DNA of 64,000 bases from Bugula neritina (taxonomy: Eukaryota; Bryozoa; Gymnolaemata; Cheilostomatida; Bugulidae). The stretch covers positions 4,455,241-4,519,240 of the forward strand of contig OZ037768.1 of NCBI GenBank assembly GCA_964035545.1. The letters run 5' to 3'. This document shows, one piece after another, positions 36,867-50,327 of the stretch (the first letter of the stretch is position 1; each line of letters begins with the position of its first letter). Below the pieces are notes generated by a model. It worked only from the letters and a program-made list of their open reading frames with translations. It was not told where the DNA came from and did no database searches. Made by a program: the position numbers and the translations under genes.

Positions 36867-39639
36867 CTGTAAGTTTAGCCAATGAGTGTGTATGCTGATT
36901 TATAACCGCATAAATCTAATTACCTGTCCCCCAATACCATGAAACAATTAACTTAATATTCTTTTAAATAATATAAGTTTTATGGTTATTAATAGATGAA
37001 GATTGATTTGTCTTTCGACTGAGCAGATTAAACTATTACCAATGTCTCAACCAGCTCATGCGTCTCTCAGTAAGATAGGAGTAATGTGCCTTCGCAACCT
37101 GTACAGCTAATAGATGTGTAACCCAAGCCTCATATAGACAAATGAATGATGCCTAAGACTTGAAGCGTCCACTTATAAGACTCTTAGCTTCCCTTTATCT
37201 GATGTTAATATAATACACACAAGCATGCAGACTGTGGCTGGCTGCAGTGGCATTATGGGGCATGATATGCATTCTTGGCAAAGGAGAATTTATGCAAATT
37301 TGCTAATCGAGTATACTAATATTTATAATTTTTTTTCATTTTTACTTTTTACTGTGAACAAGCTCTCCAAAAAAAATATTGTTGGACCATCATCAGTATA
37401 TTAAAACATAGACTGTGAGTTGTGTTCTCAAGGAATTAACATGATTATTCCTTCAATGTCATACATATTATTGCTAAAATACTAAATGAAGATTTTATAC
37501 ATAAATCACTGAAGTAAAGTTCTGCATTTTTAAATTATTTCATAGTAGAATTTATTTTAATTTATTTGCTAACTAAAAGAATTTCAACTGCCAATAAAAT
37601 ATAATTTGAAAACTTCTGTTAGGAGATTTGTGATGTATTATTTCGGAACTAAGTACAACTTTTAAGTGGTTATTTTGAATAATTTGAATATGCTATTAAT
37701 TCATCAATTCTGCTAAAACATATGAAATGGTCCTAAATTGAATTCTATTTATAGAAAATTCCTTGTATAATATATTGTGTGAACAAATGTTTTAAATCCT
37801 ACATTAATTAATTAGTTTTTTGTCTTACATAATGACACCAATGCAATCCAATATACAAAAGTGACAATAGGCAATTAATTCAATAAACTTTGAATTCATG
37901 GCTCTAGTTACTATAACAATGGTAAGCAGTTTGTCTATATAATATATAGTGTAGCAAATTCTTTAAAACAAGTTTAAAAGCACAAAACATATAATGGATA
38001 TTAATAGAAGTCCCAAAGTATATAATATATTTTTCAAATAGTTTTTGCTAGTTACACTGACACAGTTATTTAAATTCGAATTTGATATAAAAGAGTATTT
38101 TAAGAGTTATACTCACCTAGCTTAAATTTGGCTTTAGCTTCATGGATAGAAATAAATCAAACTTGTACATTGTAGGTGAGAAACTTACAGGCTATAAGAA
38201 TTTTCTTTGGAAATTTTCAACAATATGATATTTTGTCACAAAATCGGGTCATTATTTTTACAATATTATTGCCTTAGCTTAGGTTTCTCATTTATGTCTA
38301 TCCAACTCAGTAAATCACTCACACCAGCTACTTGTAGATAAAAAGCTACACTGATCAAGTAATGGCTATGTTAATTAGTAGCTTTCTGCAGCCCACATGT
38401 TAACATTGTTTTCAATGTACTTCATTGTATAAATACTGCTGTACACAAACGTCACACAACTCTTATAAGGTGCAAGTTATTGTAAAATCTGCGAGTGCTA
38501 AAGTAAATTAGTATAGCTTATTATGCTTTATTTAGTTTGACTTGAATAAATAAGAACAGCACTATATAAAAATATCTGTTGGCTGATCCACCATAACTAA
38601 GACTAATTAACTTCTGATAATTAGTAATTTTTGTTCTCACTCTGATTCAAGTCTAAATTTAGTCCTCGTTTCATCAATACTGTGTGATAGCCCATCGGAA
38701 ACTTTGTTCACATTTTACCGCCATGTTCCTGGTTATTAATTACTCTAATTCCAAGACTATACCCAATAGCAGACAGTCTTGTGCATAATTTAATGATATT
38801 TAAATATCTTCTAATGTATAATTAAAACACTTGGCGATGCATGCAAATTAAAAACCTAATAATAATGTGAATGCCAAGGCAACAGACACTTCCAATATTA
38901 CTACATTGTAGAGTGTATGATAAAAATAAGAAAATGTGTGTACTATGATGTGAATAAAAGATGAAACCTACATATTTATTACATAACTATTTAATCCATT
39001 AGTCACAATTTGAAACATTTCAAAACCAAATGTAAAAAGTATACAATATTAATTTTTTTTGTATATATTATATATATAGTTATTAGCTAGCAAGTTGCAA
39101 TGAAAGTGCATGTACATTGGTCTCTATTGGCAATAAATAAATAAAGAAGAGAAGACACACACACATACAGGTCTATTCAAACAGCTGATGTATTAATAAA
39201 AAAATATTCCTGAAAGTATAGATCTACTTTGTTGCATTAATGCTATTGTTTCCATTACGTATACATTTCAATAACTTTGTTCACTATTTCTCTTTAAGAA
39301 ATTAAATATTAGCAAAATATCAATCAATAAGTCCATATAAGATCAATTCGTTTACTATAACAGTTAAGCAATATTGGTTCTTCGAATTGTATGACAATTA
39401 AGGTGTGAAGAACGCTTCTTTTTAATAATAATAAGTTTCAAAGTGGGCGTAAATAGTTCATGCACGCAAACAAAAATTTTACTCTGCAATTAATTAGTTA
39501 CCAAAGTGCTATGGCCATTATAATTAGAACATCATCTTGTTCATAAATATTAAGCTAATATAAATGAGTTGAGAGTTGTCTCCTCTTTAAGTACTAAAGG
39601 TTGCGCTGCTTCAGTTTTGGCCCGAAGAGTTTTGGAAGG

Positions 39640-39800
39640 TTTTTCCTTCGCCCCGCCCCGCGTGATCTGCATGATGAGCTTGGCCCGTGCAAAGGTACCG
39701 TACCTTATCTTAACCTTGACATGTAATGTAAGTGTCAAGGCTGCAGTATTATTTTTGGGTTTTTACACTCACACTCGCTCACTGTAAGCATGTTTTCTTT
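39640..39800 (+). promoter_or_regulatory. Likely TADA2A promoter, GC boxes
   Basis: A locally GC-rich patch in AT-rich surroundings contains CGCCCCGCCCCGCG (about 39650-39663), a double GC box of the Sp1/KLF type, roughly 190 bases before the TADA2A ATG at 39853. No TATA box was seen. This fits a housekeeping promoter. Confidence 0.5.
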
Positions 39801-39852
39801 CTGAGCATCGTCATCTGTTGTCCTTAAAATATTTTTTTAAGTTGACAACGCT

Positions 39853-42800
39853 ATGGCTGAATGTTCGATATGCCATAGTGTGCTATCTCCACCATATATT
39901 AAGTGTGCAGAGTGCGTATTTTTATCAGCCGTTCAATTTGAAACTGACTATCATTTTGACTTTGGCCTCGAAGTTGAAAACGAATCATTCACATTGTCGA
40001 GTATCACTATTCAGGATGAGAATGGGAATTCAGGTGACATTGAGAATCAGACCAAGAATAGACACAAATTAAAACGTCGAAATGACTTTAATGCTACAGG
40101 GCCATTGCTGTTATCATTATCACTATCAGCCTATGAGGATGACGCCAGTCAGATGGAAAATCGGGCTGAGCCTGGTTATAATCATAATGATGATGGTAAG
40201 ACTCTCTAAGAATCCTGAGAGTGAGACCAATTCGAAGACTTAGACTATTAATTAAAAGTAGGTTAGACTGAAAAACTGACGTTTTATGGTAAATAATAGT
40301 GACACTGACAGTATAACTATAAGTAAACGCAAGTCTCAAACTCGGAGTGAAAACAAAAACACAAGCTAATAGAAAGCAGTATGACTCTGAGTAACGTAAA
40401 GTGAAAATGGTATTTGCCTTTATGTTTAAGATTCAACTAAACTGTGTTAGTATGAGTAGGACTATGAGTACTAGTATGACTATGATTTTAAGTGTAAGAT
40501 TAAATATATTTTTAATTGCCATTGCTGTCAATCATGCCCATAGTAATCAGGATGTTGTTTTAAACTTAAAGTACATGGCTGTATACTGCTAGCAGTATGA
40601 TAAACAAATATTTGTAATAAAGATCACCATGGTTATGATGGAGTTTTGCAATTAAATATTTTTGAACATTTAAATAAATGTTCAGTTCAAATATTTTGTA
40701 TTACAATTAATCTTATTCGTAACCATAATGTTTTTTGACTTACACTTAACTTAAAATTGATATATTATTGTAGGATTAATAGCCACAACTTTACCTTGTT
40801 CAAAGTTTGTTTTCACTTCGAGTTTATTTATATATACTTACACTTACAGATACATAATATTATCATAATGCTGCTTTTTTAAAGTTTGATATTTTTTTAC
40901 TGTAAATTATATATTATGAAATTAAGTCTATAGTTTCTCTATCTTATAGTCTTTAAGTGGATCTCTGTACGTGAGAGCAGATGCTGTAACTTTGCAAGGT
41001 TTGTTTTCAGATTTTCAAGAACGTAAGTTTACTACCAAAAAAGAAGAAACAGAGTTAACAAGTTTCCTCATTTGTCTTGCCTGTTTCAGCTGCTCCAAAA
41101 CTATTGGATTACATGATGCTAACCACGATTATGAAGTCATTGTAAGTAAGTTAAAATCTAGCAGGTAGGTAAATCTGCCAAGTTTGGAGTATATACAGAG
41201 CCAATTGAGAAATACACACATTTCCCACAGTTGTGTGCCGTAGAATTTAACTTCAAATTTGTTTACTACTTTGCATCTTTTTTAAATTATCTTATTTTTA
41301 TTAATTACTGTGACTTTAATCAACACTTTTTAATCAAAGCTGGTTACTGGGTTACCAAAGCTTTGAACAATAAATAATGACTTCAAATGATGTCTCTTAA
41401 GTCAGTTGACACAGTTCTAGCTGATTAAACTGTTCTCAAAACTGAAGTATCATTTCAAACATTAAGAAATTTGAAAAATGGACAATTTAAATTTTGCTTC
41501 AAACGTTCGTATTTTACTGCAGAGAGATGATTTTTGTGTTGTTCCGGGATCAAAATGGTCTGCTAAAGAGGAGTTGAAACTTCTGGAATGCATTGAATCC
41601 TGTGGCTTAGGTAACTGGTAAGTGAAGCACTGATAAATAAAGTACAAGTAAATGAAATGCTGGTACATGAAGTGTTAATAGGAGTCACTGAAAGTTGCCC
41701 CTTGTACTTTAGCTCTAAATGTCTACCAATATAACAAAGGCAATGAGAGCCAGTTTCTTGTAATGAATCTTATTACTGAGTATAACTCTGTCTGTTTGCA
41801 TTTTACCTTTATTTAGAATCCTTTAGACATTTCCATTACTATTCAGTTTAAATTCAATTTCACCCCTGCGTAGAGGATGTATTATGGCAACAGATAGTAA
41901 TAAAAAGCTCCTAGATTTGTTTGTGTAGCAAGTTATTGGGGTTTTATGCTGTGCGTACCCACATTTTTGCTACTAGTTTCTACTCTTTCTATCACTAGAG
42001 GTTGGCAGCATGTGCAGTATCATCTCCCCATTCGTACAACAGCAGCGGGTCACAAGTCATCAGTATTTAATTATTTTGTTGACAGGTCTTCTATAGCAAC
42101 ATATCTTCCCGGCAGAAGTGCTAGGGAGTGTGAGAAACACTACAGCTCTGTCTTCCTATCAGTAGACATGATATCCTCAACACCAGGTGAGTACATAGTC
42201 TAGACTCTAGTACATCTACACTTGGTATACTATATGTGGATATAGTCTAGTACATCTGTACTTGGTATACTATATGTGTATATAGTCTAGTACATCTACA
42301 CTTGGTATACTGTATGTATATATAGTCTAGTACATCTACACTTAATATACTGTATGTGTATATAGTCTAGTACATCTACACTTGGTATACTGTATGTGTA
42401 TATAGTCTAGTACATCTACACTTGGTATACTGTATGTGTATATAGTCTAGTACATCTGTACTTGACTCTCTTTCTCTCTAACAGGTCTGAGGGACATGCC
42501 TGCTACTGGGTTAAGAAGGCCTATTCCATATAAGCATGTAGGTGAGTATACAGACACCATTTCTGCTGCCTTCTACCCTTTTATTATATCATGCCTCATC
42601 TCTACGTCTCTATGCAAATCTAAGCACAAAGCCTCATGGTTTGAAAAGCTTTAGGAGTTCACTACTCTGATATTGGCCTTGGTTATGCAAGAGCTTTGGA
42701 CTTGATTTTAAATATTGCTGCTTCATAAAATTACTTTTAGAAGTGTTTAGTAGTTGTCTATCCTCTGTATACATGTGTAAACAACTCCGTATCCTGTATT

Positions 42801-45800
42801 TCAAGTAGAGTGAATAATATTAATTGTGATGTTGCATACAGTTAGCAATCTACCTCCGAGGCCAGCCGTAATGTCTGCTGCTTACAACGAGATATCAGGC
42901 TATATGGCTGCTAGGGGAGATTTCTCTACTGAACACGACAACCATGCTGAGCTCATTGTCAAAGATATTGACTTCACTAAAGAAGCTGAAGGTGATTTGC
43001 ATGATATTTTAGATGATCAAAGAGGAAATACTACAGTTAATAAACAACGTTTAGTCCAAAATGGATGCGCTAAAATTAAATTAGATTTCACGTGACCTGC
43101 TTTTTTATAAAATTTTAGTATCACTGTGTGTCAACCTGTGTTACAATTTCATTATCATGTTTTTATTGCTTTTACTTTAGTAAACAGAAGTTTTCAGTTT
43201 ATTAATTTGCTGTTTACTAACTTTCATTCTAAGCTCTATTTGAGTGACTAATAAGTTCTGTGTGCCCTTCAGTAGAAGAGGTTGAAGGTCACATGGATCT
43301 CTGCCTAGCTCTGGTAGATATATACAGGTTCAGGGTCTTAGAGAGGGAAAGGAGGAAAAGGTATCTAATTTTCTTACTACCACAACACAAAATATCTTGT
43401 TACATCTTTTTGCTATTTTTTATTAAAAATAAAATTCATAATCCAATTAGCCGGCTACCAGCAACAGCTCATATAATTTATGCTAGCTATTAGTAGTAAT
43501 GTCAATATTTGGAGTTGCCCTATCTTTTATAAGTTAAATTGCCTCCTTTGTTATATACCAAGAGTTCTAGTTGGCAAACTATGGTTATCTTATTAGGTTG
43601 AATTGAAAATGCCAATGCTATTAGCTCACATTGCTGCATATTTGGCTTTCATTTATATAGAAAAGTAATAGCTACACTTCTTTTCAGCTGAGCAAGCTCA
43701 ATAATTATAACCTGGTCATTGCTCCTTGGGTGACTATCTTACTAATATTCAGGAAGTATTTGTAATATAGTTTATAAATGCAGCATGATTTATAAAGTGT
43801 GGTCATTCTGTAAAATGGATTTGCATTTTTGGCACTTGGTTTTATGTTTAACTAAATTTCTTTTCTTCAAAGAATTTTTTCTCCTGTAGTAAGCAAGATT
43901 TGAGTTATAACCTCCAGAGCACAAGAAGATTTTACAATAATAGTCTAGGGACAATTGTTACTTTGCTTAAAGTAATCATAGAAGCTGTTTTGTCTTTATA
44001 AACTGTTGGCTATTGTTATTTTACCAGTATTTGCAAAATAATGGTCAAATCCAAATATTAAATGCTTCCAATTTTATTTTATTGTTAAAATTTATCCTTT
44101 TTAAAATAATAATCGATAGTAAAATTAAAACAAAAATTGATTTTAACCACTAAGTCATGCTATTGTAATCAGGAATTAAAACTACACCATCAACTGTGTT
44201 CTTATGTCACCAACACATATATTTTCTATACAATGTGAACATGTTTTACTAAAAACATCAAAAGTTCGATTTTATGGAAACTCCTAAATAGTTAAATCTA
44301 CAATCATTGTTTTGTTTGCATAATATTTTATTAGTTTTAGCATCAAGTGTTTGAATAGCAAACATGGAGCTTCTAGTTTAACTTTTTATCGTTGAAACAT
44401 GCGCCAAAAATTCAATTCATTGCTTTAAAAAAATTTAATTTATTAATTTTATAGAATAGTAAAAGAATATGGCCTGCTCAACCCCCACTCTACCGACAGT
44501 AAGTTGTTTGATTGCATTCCATATTTGTATTATATATTTAATATTAAATAGAATCTAGGGGTTAGAGCACCGACTTAGTAAACACAAGGTCGGTAGTTCA
44601 AATCCCAGTAAAAGCCATTCCTGATGTTGGGAAGAGCATCCAGTCATAATTGCTCCCTTGCCACCATGGAAAACAAGTTCTTAGCCCGATTTAATAAAAA
44701 CTCTTTTCACCAGAGGTTCTCACAGGGATGGAGCCTATACACGTATATAAGGAGTTTTATTTGATATTAAATAGTTATGTAATGTTTGGTGAAAGCTGAT
44801 CACTGTATTTATGAAAGAAAAATGTTTGAGTCAGTGAGTTCCACCTACGCTGCTGTGTCTAGTACACGATGGTCAATTACCACTACGCCGTATAATTAAA
44901 TGATGTCACCATGCATTGATAGGTGATTTATTTTATTAATATTGGAGCTAATTTAGTGAATTATATGCTGTAAAATTCTTAAGGTGTTGCACAGTTGGTA
45001 TTCGGGAACAATAGACACCTGAAATGTTTGATTGGTGTGGATGAAATTTCACTCCCTTTATTCTACTCCTTTGCAGATACCTGGGTGAATGTTGACTCAC
45101 ACTTTACTTGCTGTCCTTTTAACAGAAACTCATATTTCACACCAGTTATACATGTATGTCTATTTTAAGGTGAAACTTCAGTACAAAGCGTCTAATATTC
45201 GTATTGTTGGGAAATTGATGCTAGCATTATTTGAAAAGTCTCAATGCTTAAAGAATGGACGCCATATCAATATACATATTGCTGCAGGCTGGGTGTTCAT
45301 GTAGATGAATTACCATACCTTATATGGCATTCCATTATATACTACATAATAGACAAAAATACTTTATATATGAATATTCTACAATATAAAGTTATGCCAA
45401 AAAATATGCAAGAATAACAGAGCATTGTGCACCTGGCTCACACTATTTTATAAACGAGCTGTATTACTCATGGTTTTATTTAATGCTTTATTATATATTA
45501 AATTAAAAACTATTGAATAATAAGATAATTTATTAGTAAAGTTTTGCACATGTCAGCTTTTATTTAGTGCAACAGGTTTTTTGTAAAGTCAATGTTTTGT
45601 TGTGAAATGATGCAGAGTTTAAAATTGTAATTTTATTCATTGTAGTGCAAAGATTGAATTAAAACAACAGTTGAATTAAAAAAATTTCAAATCGGAAGCA
45701 GTTTTCTAATGATATAATGTAACTTGGCAAAAATCATTATCAATACAGTGTGTGCAGCAGTAAAAGTAACAAATTTTAAACTAAGGTTAAAGGTCAACGC

Positions 45801-48800
45801 AAAGCCTTTAATATAAAATTCATCTTGAGTCTGGTTGTGCCAGACTAAAAACAGAAATACTGATAATACTACTTTTAAACTGGGTTTTCAGATTTATCAT
45901 TCACTCTCGTAATTATTATGTGTATAATGTGTAATACTTCACAGTGTGTGCAGTTTCTCTTCTGCTAATATTTCAGTGTATTTCTCATCACTTCTACGTT
46001 GGCTGAGCAATGACCAGGTTTCAGCTCTACAAAAGTGCATGAGACTGTTACCTGCACAGCAATTCCTACAATACATCGAAGGCTTAAAAGGTAAACCCCC
46101 TCTTTGCTTCACCAGTAGTGCATACAGTTTCTGATTTATGTTACTATATGCAGTTTCTTTTCTCTCTCTGCATCATATCGGGTGCTTTTTACCATCGAGG
46201 AAATTGTGTTGGGTCAGTCAGCTTTGTTATTATTGTTATACCTGGCGTGAGAACAACACATGGAGTGCTAATGCTGGCATAGTAGCAGCTTGTTGTGAAG
46301 GAAATAATGTTGGGAAATGCTGTGACCTTGTGTGTAGAGGCTGTTCTCAGTGTGTCGCTGACCTGGTGGGGTAAAGTGAATCTGCTGACGTGGGAAAGTG
46401 TTACCTCCACAATGTCAAGGCCTTTGATAAAAACTTCAAACTTTTTTTCAAAATCGCGTATCAAAATAACTTAAATAAAATAATAATTCTAACTTTTTAT
46501 TCAGCATTTTGATTCATCAAATGAAACGTCTTCAGTAAGCTTTTAATTCGTAAAAATTGTCAATCGTAAAATCCAAACTCTAAGTTTGTAAAACATTTTT
46601 TCAACAAAAATCATATTAACTTGAAAATTACCTTCTGGAGTTGCTGCCCTAACTATTAGCTGCCCTAACTATTTGCTGCCCTAACTATTAGCTGTGTTCT
46701 GTTTCACATCACAGTTGAGGCAAAGTTGAAGAGTGAAATAGGAAAGCTGTTTGATGCCAGGAGAGAAGGATTGACCCGAATACATCAGATAGAAATACAT
46801 GAAAAGTTGAAAGCCCGCAGAGCCGAGACTAAGAGGAAGTCTACTGCTCTAATAAACTGCATCAAAAACCTGCAGGTAAAGCATATCATCCACTAAATAG
46901 CAGCATTACTAGAGGATTCTAGGTCTTTTATGGCATGTGGTGGTATCCCCGTAAGCTGGTAAATAAATCTCACATCAGCACAATTTTTTGTATTTGTGTT
47001 CTAATAGCCATTAGCATAGCAAAGCATTTATGATTTGGAACTGGAAAAAAGTATTTTGGAGAAGTGATATTTATATATATATTTTTTATATTTTACTTTC
47101 CATATTTAGAACTCTGAAAATAGTGCTCTTGGCACTATATATGTTTTTGGATCAGCCATTAAATCAGTCACACATAATCTGATGGATGATTTCCACCTGT
47201 TAACAAACATCTAATTATTAGTTTGATAGCCTGCAACTTTGTAGAACTGGTCACTGTGGCTTTATTCAGTGCTAGACAAGAGGGTACGAATTTTAGCTAA
47301 ATAGAATCAATGAAGTCTAGTTTGTAGAATATAGCAGGCAGATAGATGGTAGACATCTTTGTTAGTTATAGTATAAGATGATGCACTGCCCATAGTCTTA
47401 TATAATACTCTAACTACTTTAGTATAAGCAGGTCTTTGTTTGTGAAGCACTATTTTTAGGCACAAAGTAAATAAACATGGCGTAATTTATAAAAACATAT
47501 GAAGACCGGCTCAGAATTATTCTTGCTTCTTCTCTGTTTGTTGAACTCATAACTAGATAGAAAAATAGGCTGGTTGATGAAAAAGTTACTAGCATGGCGC
47601 AAACGTCAAGTTAATGTTATCAAATATTAGATTCTCTAGCTTAAGCGATATTTCTATTATCAGAAATGCTTGCATAAACTTTGTGAAAATTTAACCAAGT
47701 TCCACCATCTATACATTACTTTTTTATGCTACACATTGGGTCTGCCCCATCTTGCTATGGTAAAAATAAGGGCTTAGTTTATGCCTACTTTATTTCAACA
47801 ATTGCAGAATGAAGCAACTTGGCAAAGATACATAGCAAAAACTTCTATAGCAGATAAGATAGGTACGGCTTCTGCTCTGCCCCACCCAGCTTTAGGTGAG
47901 TTTTTTTAATAATTTTCTTAGAAGTGTGTATAATATAATTCAGCAATAAATAGAGCTTTAGCTACTTATTCCTAGAATTTTTTAGTATGAAACAGTATTC
48001 GAAAATCTAACTTTATAAAATAAAGTGACATAGATATATAAATTTTAGCACATTAACAAAGACTGCCATTGCTTGAACTCTAGTTGGTTTCTAATTTGTA
48101 CAATTACTTTGATGGAACTGCTGGTGCATAATAAATTGTGCATATCATTACTGCCATAAGAAAACTGTTTACAGTAATTGATGCCTGTTCATTATGACAT
48201 AGCAATCTTTTGAGTCAGGCTTCCATGTTATGTGTTTTATTTCATATAGAACTGTTAGAGCCTTTCTGTGTTGTGTAGAGTGTATGCTTAGAGTGTATGC
48301 TTAGAGTGTATGTGTAGGCAGCAGCGTGAGGTTGCTCAATCTCTAGGTTGGTTGCATCATCGTGTTATACAGCAGTTACACTATTTACTACGGTGCCACA
48401 CTGACTACCAGCCACTCTTCTGCACCATTGATTGCATATTCTTTACGGTCTTTTTATGTAAATAAATTGTGTTTATTACTATACAATTTATCTTGCATTT
48501 ATTATTATTATTATCATTATTATTAAAACTATAAATGGCTTGGGAAGTTGTCCGCTCTTTGTTGAGTACTAGATTGTAATTATTGCTTAATTAATTGCAG
48601 AAAGCTAGTATATATTTTTTGTCTAAATTAAAGTCACTTGTTTACAATTTTTTATAGGTGAGCTAGTTACATTTTATTTAACAAATTTCTCAAACTTCCA
48701 ACCTAATTTCATAGAACATATTATTCTGTTAAAAGTCAAGTGAATACAATCAACTTGTTTAATTAAGTTGATTTAGTGTAAATTGGTTGAGGATTTATTT

Positions 48801-50047
48801 CATGCCTTCAGGACATGTTATGTAATAGTTTCACAAACACATGATTGCCTTGCATACTGCATTTCAAGCCTATTTAGTCTTTGTCAGCCATCTATTAGCT
48901 CACTGGCTGCTTGCTTTTGCGAAAAAGTCAGTTTACAATATTTGCTTGCTAAGGGGTAAAGAAATTGAAGGTTGCATTGTGAGACAGCACTATATGTTTA
49001 CTACTACCAAAAGTGAAATAAGCCACATCTCTAAACATCTTTCTGGTCTGTGAAGTGTCGAAAGAGCATGACAATTTAGGATATTTTGTATTATTATGTA
49101 TTATTTAAAATTCTTAGCCGACTTTATTTCCACAGTTTTCAGTTTGTAGACTAAACTCAATACAGATTTGGAAATGCTCCAAATTTATGAGAAATACTGA
49201 ATGTCTGACATTGCGTTGAAATTGTTAGTATGGTGGTTGATTGCTTGTTGTGAAATCGTCTTAGTATTTGATACAGGCCATTAACAAGTGATAGGTATGC
49301 AGCACACTGTATGATTATTATACACTTGCGTGGCCAGCTGCAAACTTACAGATGCTTGCAGAGCTCAAAACATAATCATTTATTGGTTAATCCATTTTCA
49401 AAGAATTAAAAGTATTTATTACAGTATGATGCTGTTTTTATGGCAAAACAATTCCAACAATTTATGTACTTGCACATGTATACTACTGTGATCACTGGAG
49501 ATGACTCTACTTAGATAAGTTTATCTGCTTATGTAACGCGGATGTTGTGTAATTTGTTGAGCCTGGTTTCTTTACAGGTAGAAAGCAGCCTGGCCCTCTT
49601 GAAATTCACAGTCTCCCAGGCTACGAGAAGATAAATGCCAAGGAAAGAGAGGTAAAATAATTAATTTCAAATTCTCAACTTCTGTACTTGTTTTAAAATC
49701 AGTTTATGACAAAATGCTGGATTTATTTAAAATAATTTTTTTGTTCCTCAGCTAAAAGTTTGTTGTTTTTTGTAAAATTGAAATGGGCTTCATTTTTGCA
49801 TTATTTAGTCATATATTGGTTTTTTCTATAATGATAACTCAGCATTTTCTTTTAGTTGTGTTCAATGGCTCGACTGGTTCCCAATGCCTACCTTAACTTC
49901 AAGAGAGCGCTTATAAATGAATGTCGAAAGGATGGCTTTTTGAGACTAGCTAAAGCTCGGACTCTCATTAAAATTGATGTGAACAAAACACGGAAGATAT
50001 ATGACTTTCTCCTGACACATCAGATGATCAACCAGGAACCAGTGTAA
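39853..50047 (+). CDS. TADA2A: Transcriptional adapter ADA2-alpha (TADA2A)
   Basis: Adaptor of GCN5/PCAF histone acetyltransferase complexes (ADA, ATAC), nuclear. Thirteen coding exons: 1 from 39853; 2 to 41141; then 41523-41617, 42086-42186, 42485-42541, 42842-42991, 43273-43360, 44455-44498, 45977-46090, 46715-46875, 47808-47895, 49578-49651 and 49856-50047 (stop TAA). All junctions after exon 2 are GT-AG and in phase. Seen in order: ZZ zinc finger (CSICHSVLSPPYIKCAEC, then FLICLACF and HDANHDYEVI); SANT domain (GSKWSAKEELKLLECIESCG, LGNWSSIATYL, RECEKHYSSVFLS); the ADA2 middle region (AAYNEISGYMAARGDF, DIYRFRVLERERRKR); and a C-terminal SWIRM domain (LCSMARLVPNAYLNFKRALI; KARTLIKIDVNKTRKIYDFL). 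The exon 1/2 junction is ambiguous. Splicing at 39916 to about 41053 gives 437 residues, close to human (443). Using the strong donor at 40196 and acceptor ending at 41010 would insert ~111 residues inside the ZZ finger. AATAAA at 50110-50115. Confidence 0.96.
42195..42465 (+). repeat. Minisatellite, 40-bp unit, in TADA2A intron 4
   Basis: Six to seven copies of a 40-bp unit containing TAGTCTAGTACATCTACACT and TGGTATACTGTATGTGTATA. The array begins right after the donor at 42187 and ends about 20 bases before the acceptor of the exon at 42485, so it fills almost the whole 298-base intron. Confidence 0.95.
44553..44750 (+). mobile_element. tRNA-derived SINE, plus strand (copy 2), in TADA2A intron 8
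   Basis: The tRNA-like head has an A box in GGGGTTAGAGCACCGAC (44558-44574) and a B box GGTAGTTCAAATCCC (44592-44606). It is followed by GTTGGGAAGAGCATCCAG, TAATTGCTCCCTTGCCACC, CAAGTTCTTAGCC and GGTTCTCACAGGGATGG. The last three blocks match copy 1 at 10499-10664. The GGGAAG-GCATCCAG core resembles cores reported for invertebrate tRNA-SINEs. It lies between exons 44455-44498 and 45977-46090. Confidence 0.82.
46646..46694 (+). repeat. Short tandem repeat, 16-bp unit, three copies
   Basis: CTGCCCTAACTATTAG repeated three times with one T for A change, in the TADA2A intron 20 bases before the acceptor of the exon at 46715. Confidence 0.9.
48273..48315 (+). repeat. Short tandem repeat, 13-bp unit, three copies
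   Basis: TAGAGTGTATGCT occurs three times in a TADA2A intron. Confidence 0.85.
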
Positions 50048-50327
50048 TAATTATGAGAATTTATTGTCAAAACAATTTTATTACGCAAATGTAAATAGAT
50101 GTACATTAGAATAAATCATTATTAGCAAAACATAGTTTTGCAAATTTTGATATGTTTTCAATAAATTAAATCAATTGCAATTCACAAATTTGAAACTAAC
50201 TAAAGCAGTCATAATACTTAACCTCGAATGTTGCAATCGGAAGATAAGCAAATTACTGAGCTTATGAGTTCAACCACATGACGCTGTGTTCAGGTGTTCT
50301 TCTTCAACTTACTTGTTCTACAGCTCA

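Larger units (their letters stand above)
35311..39852. other. Region between the BAMBI-like gene (-) and TADA2A (+), divergent starts
   Basis: It should hold both promoters. Just above the ATG at 35310, on the minus strand, two acceptors (ACACTTTTCAG and TCCTGTTTTAG) suggest that the BAMBI-like gene has at least one upstream non-coding exon. One candidate exon (36685-36866) and repeat copy B (35941-36075) are listed separately. The rest is AT-rich with nothing recognised. Confidence 0.5.

Noticed and set aside
41946-42085. Upstream extension of TADA2A exon 4 in the same frame
   Set aside because: A clean acceptor at 42085 with phase 2 gives GNW-SSIATYL, matching the SANT domain; the upstream residues do not match.
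42992-43095. Read-through of TADA2A exon 6 to a stop at 43095
   Set aside because: Donor GTGATT at 42992 joins in phase to the exon at 43273 and restores the conserved DIY-RERRKR segment.
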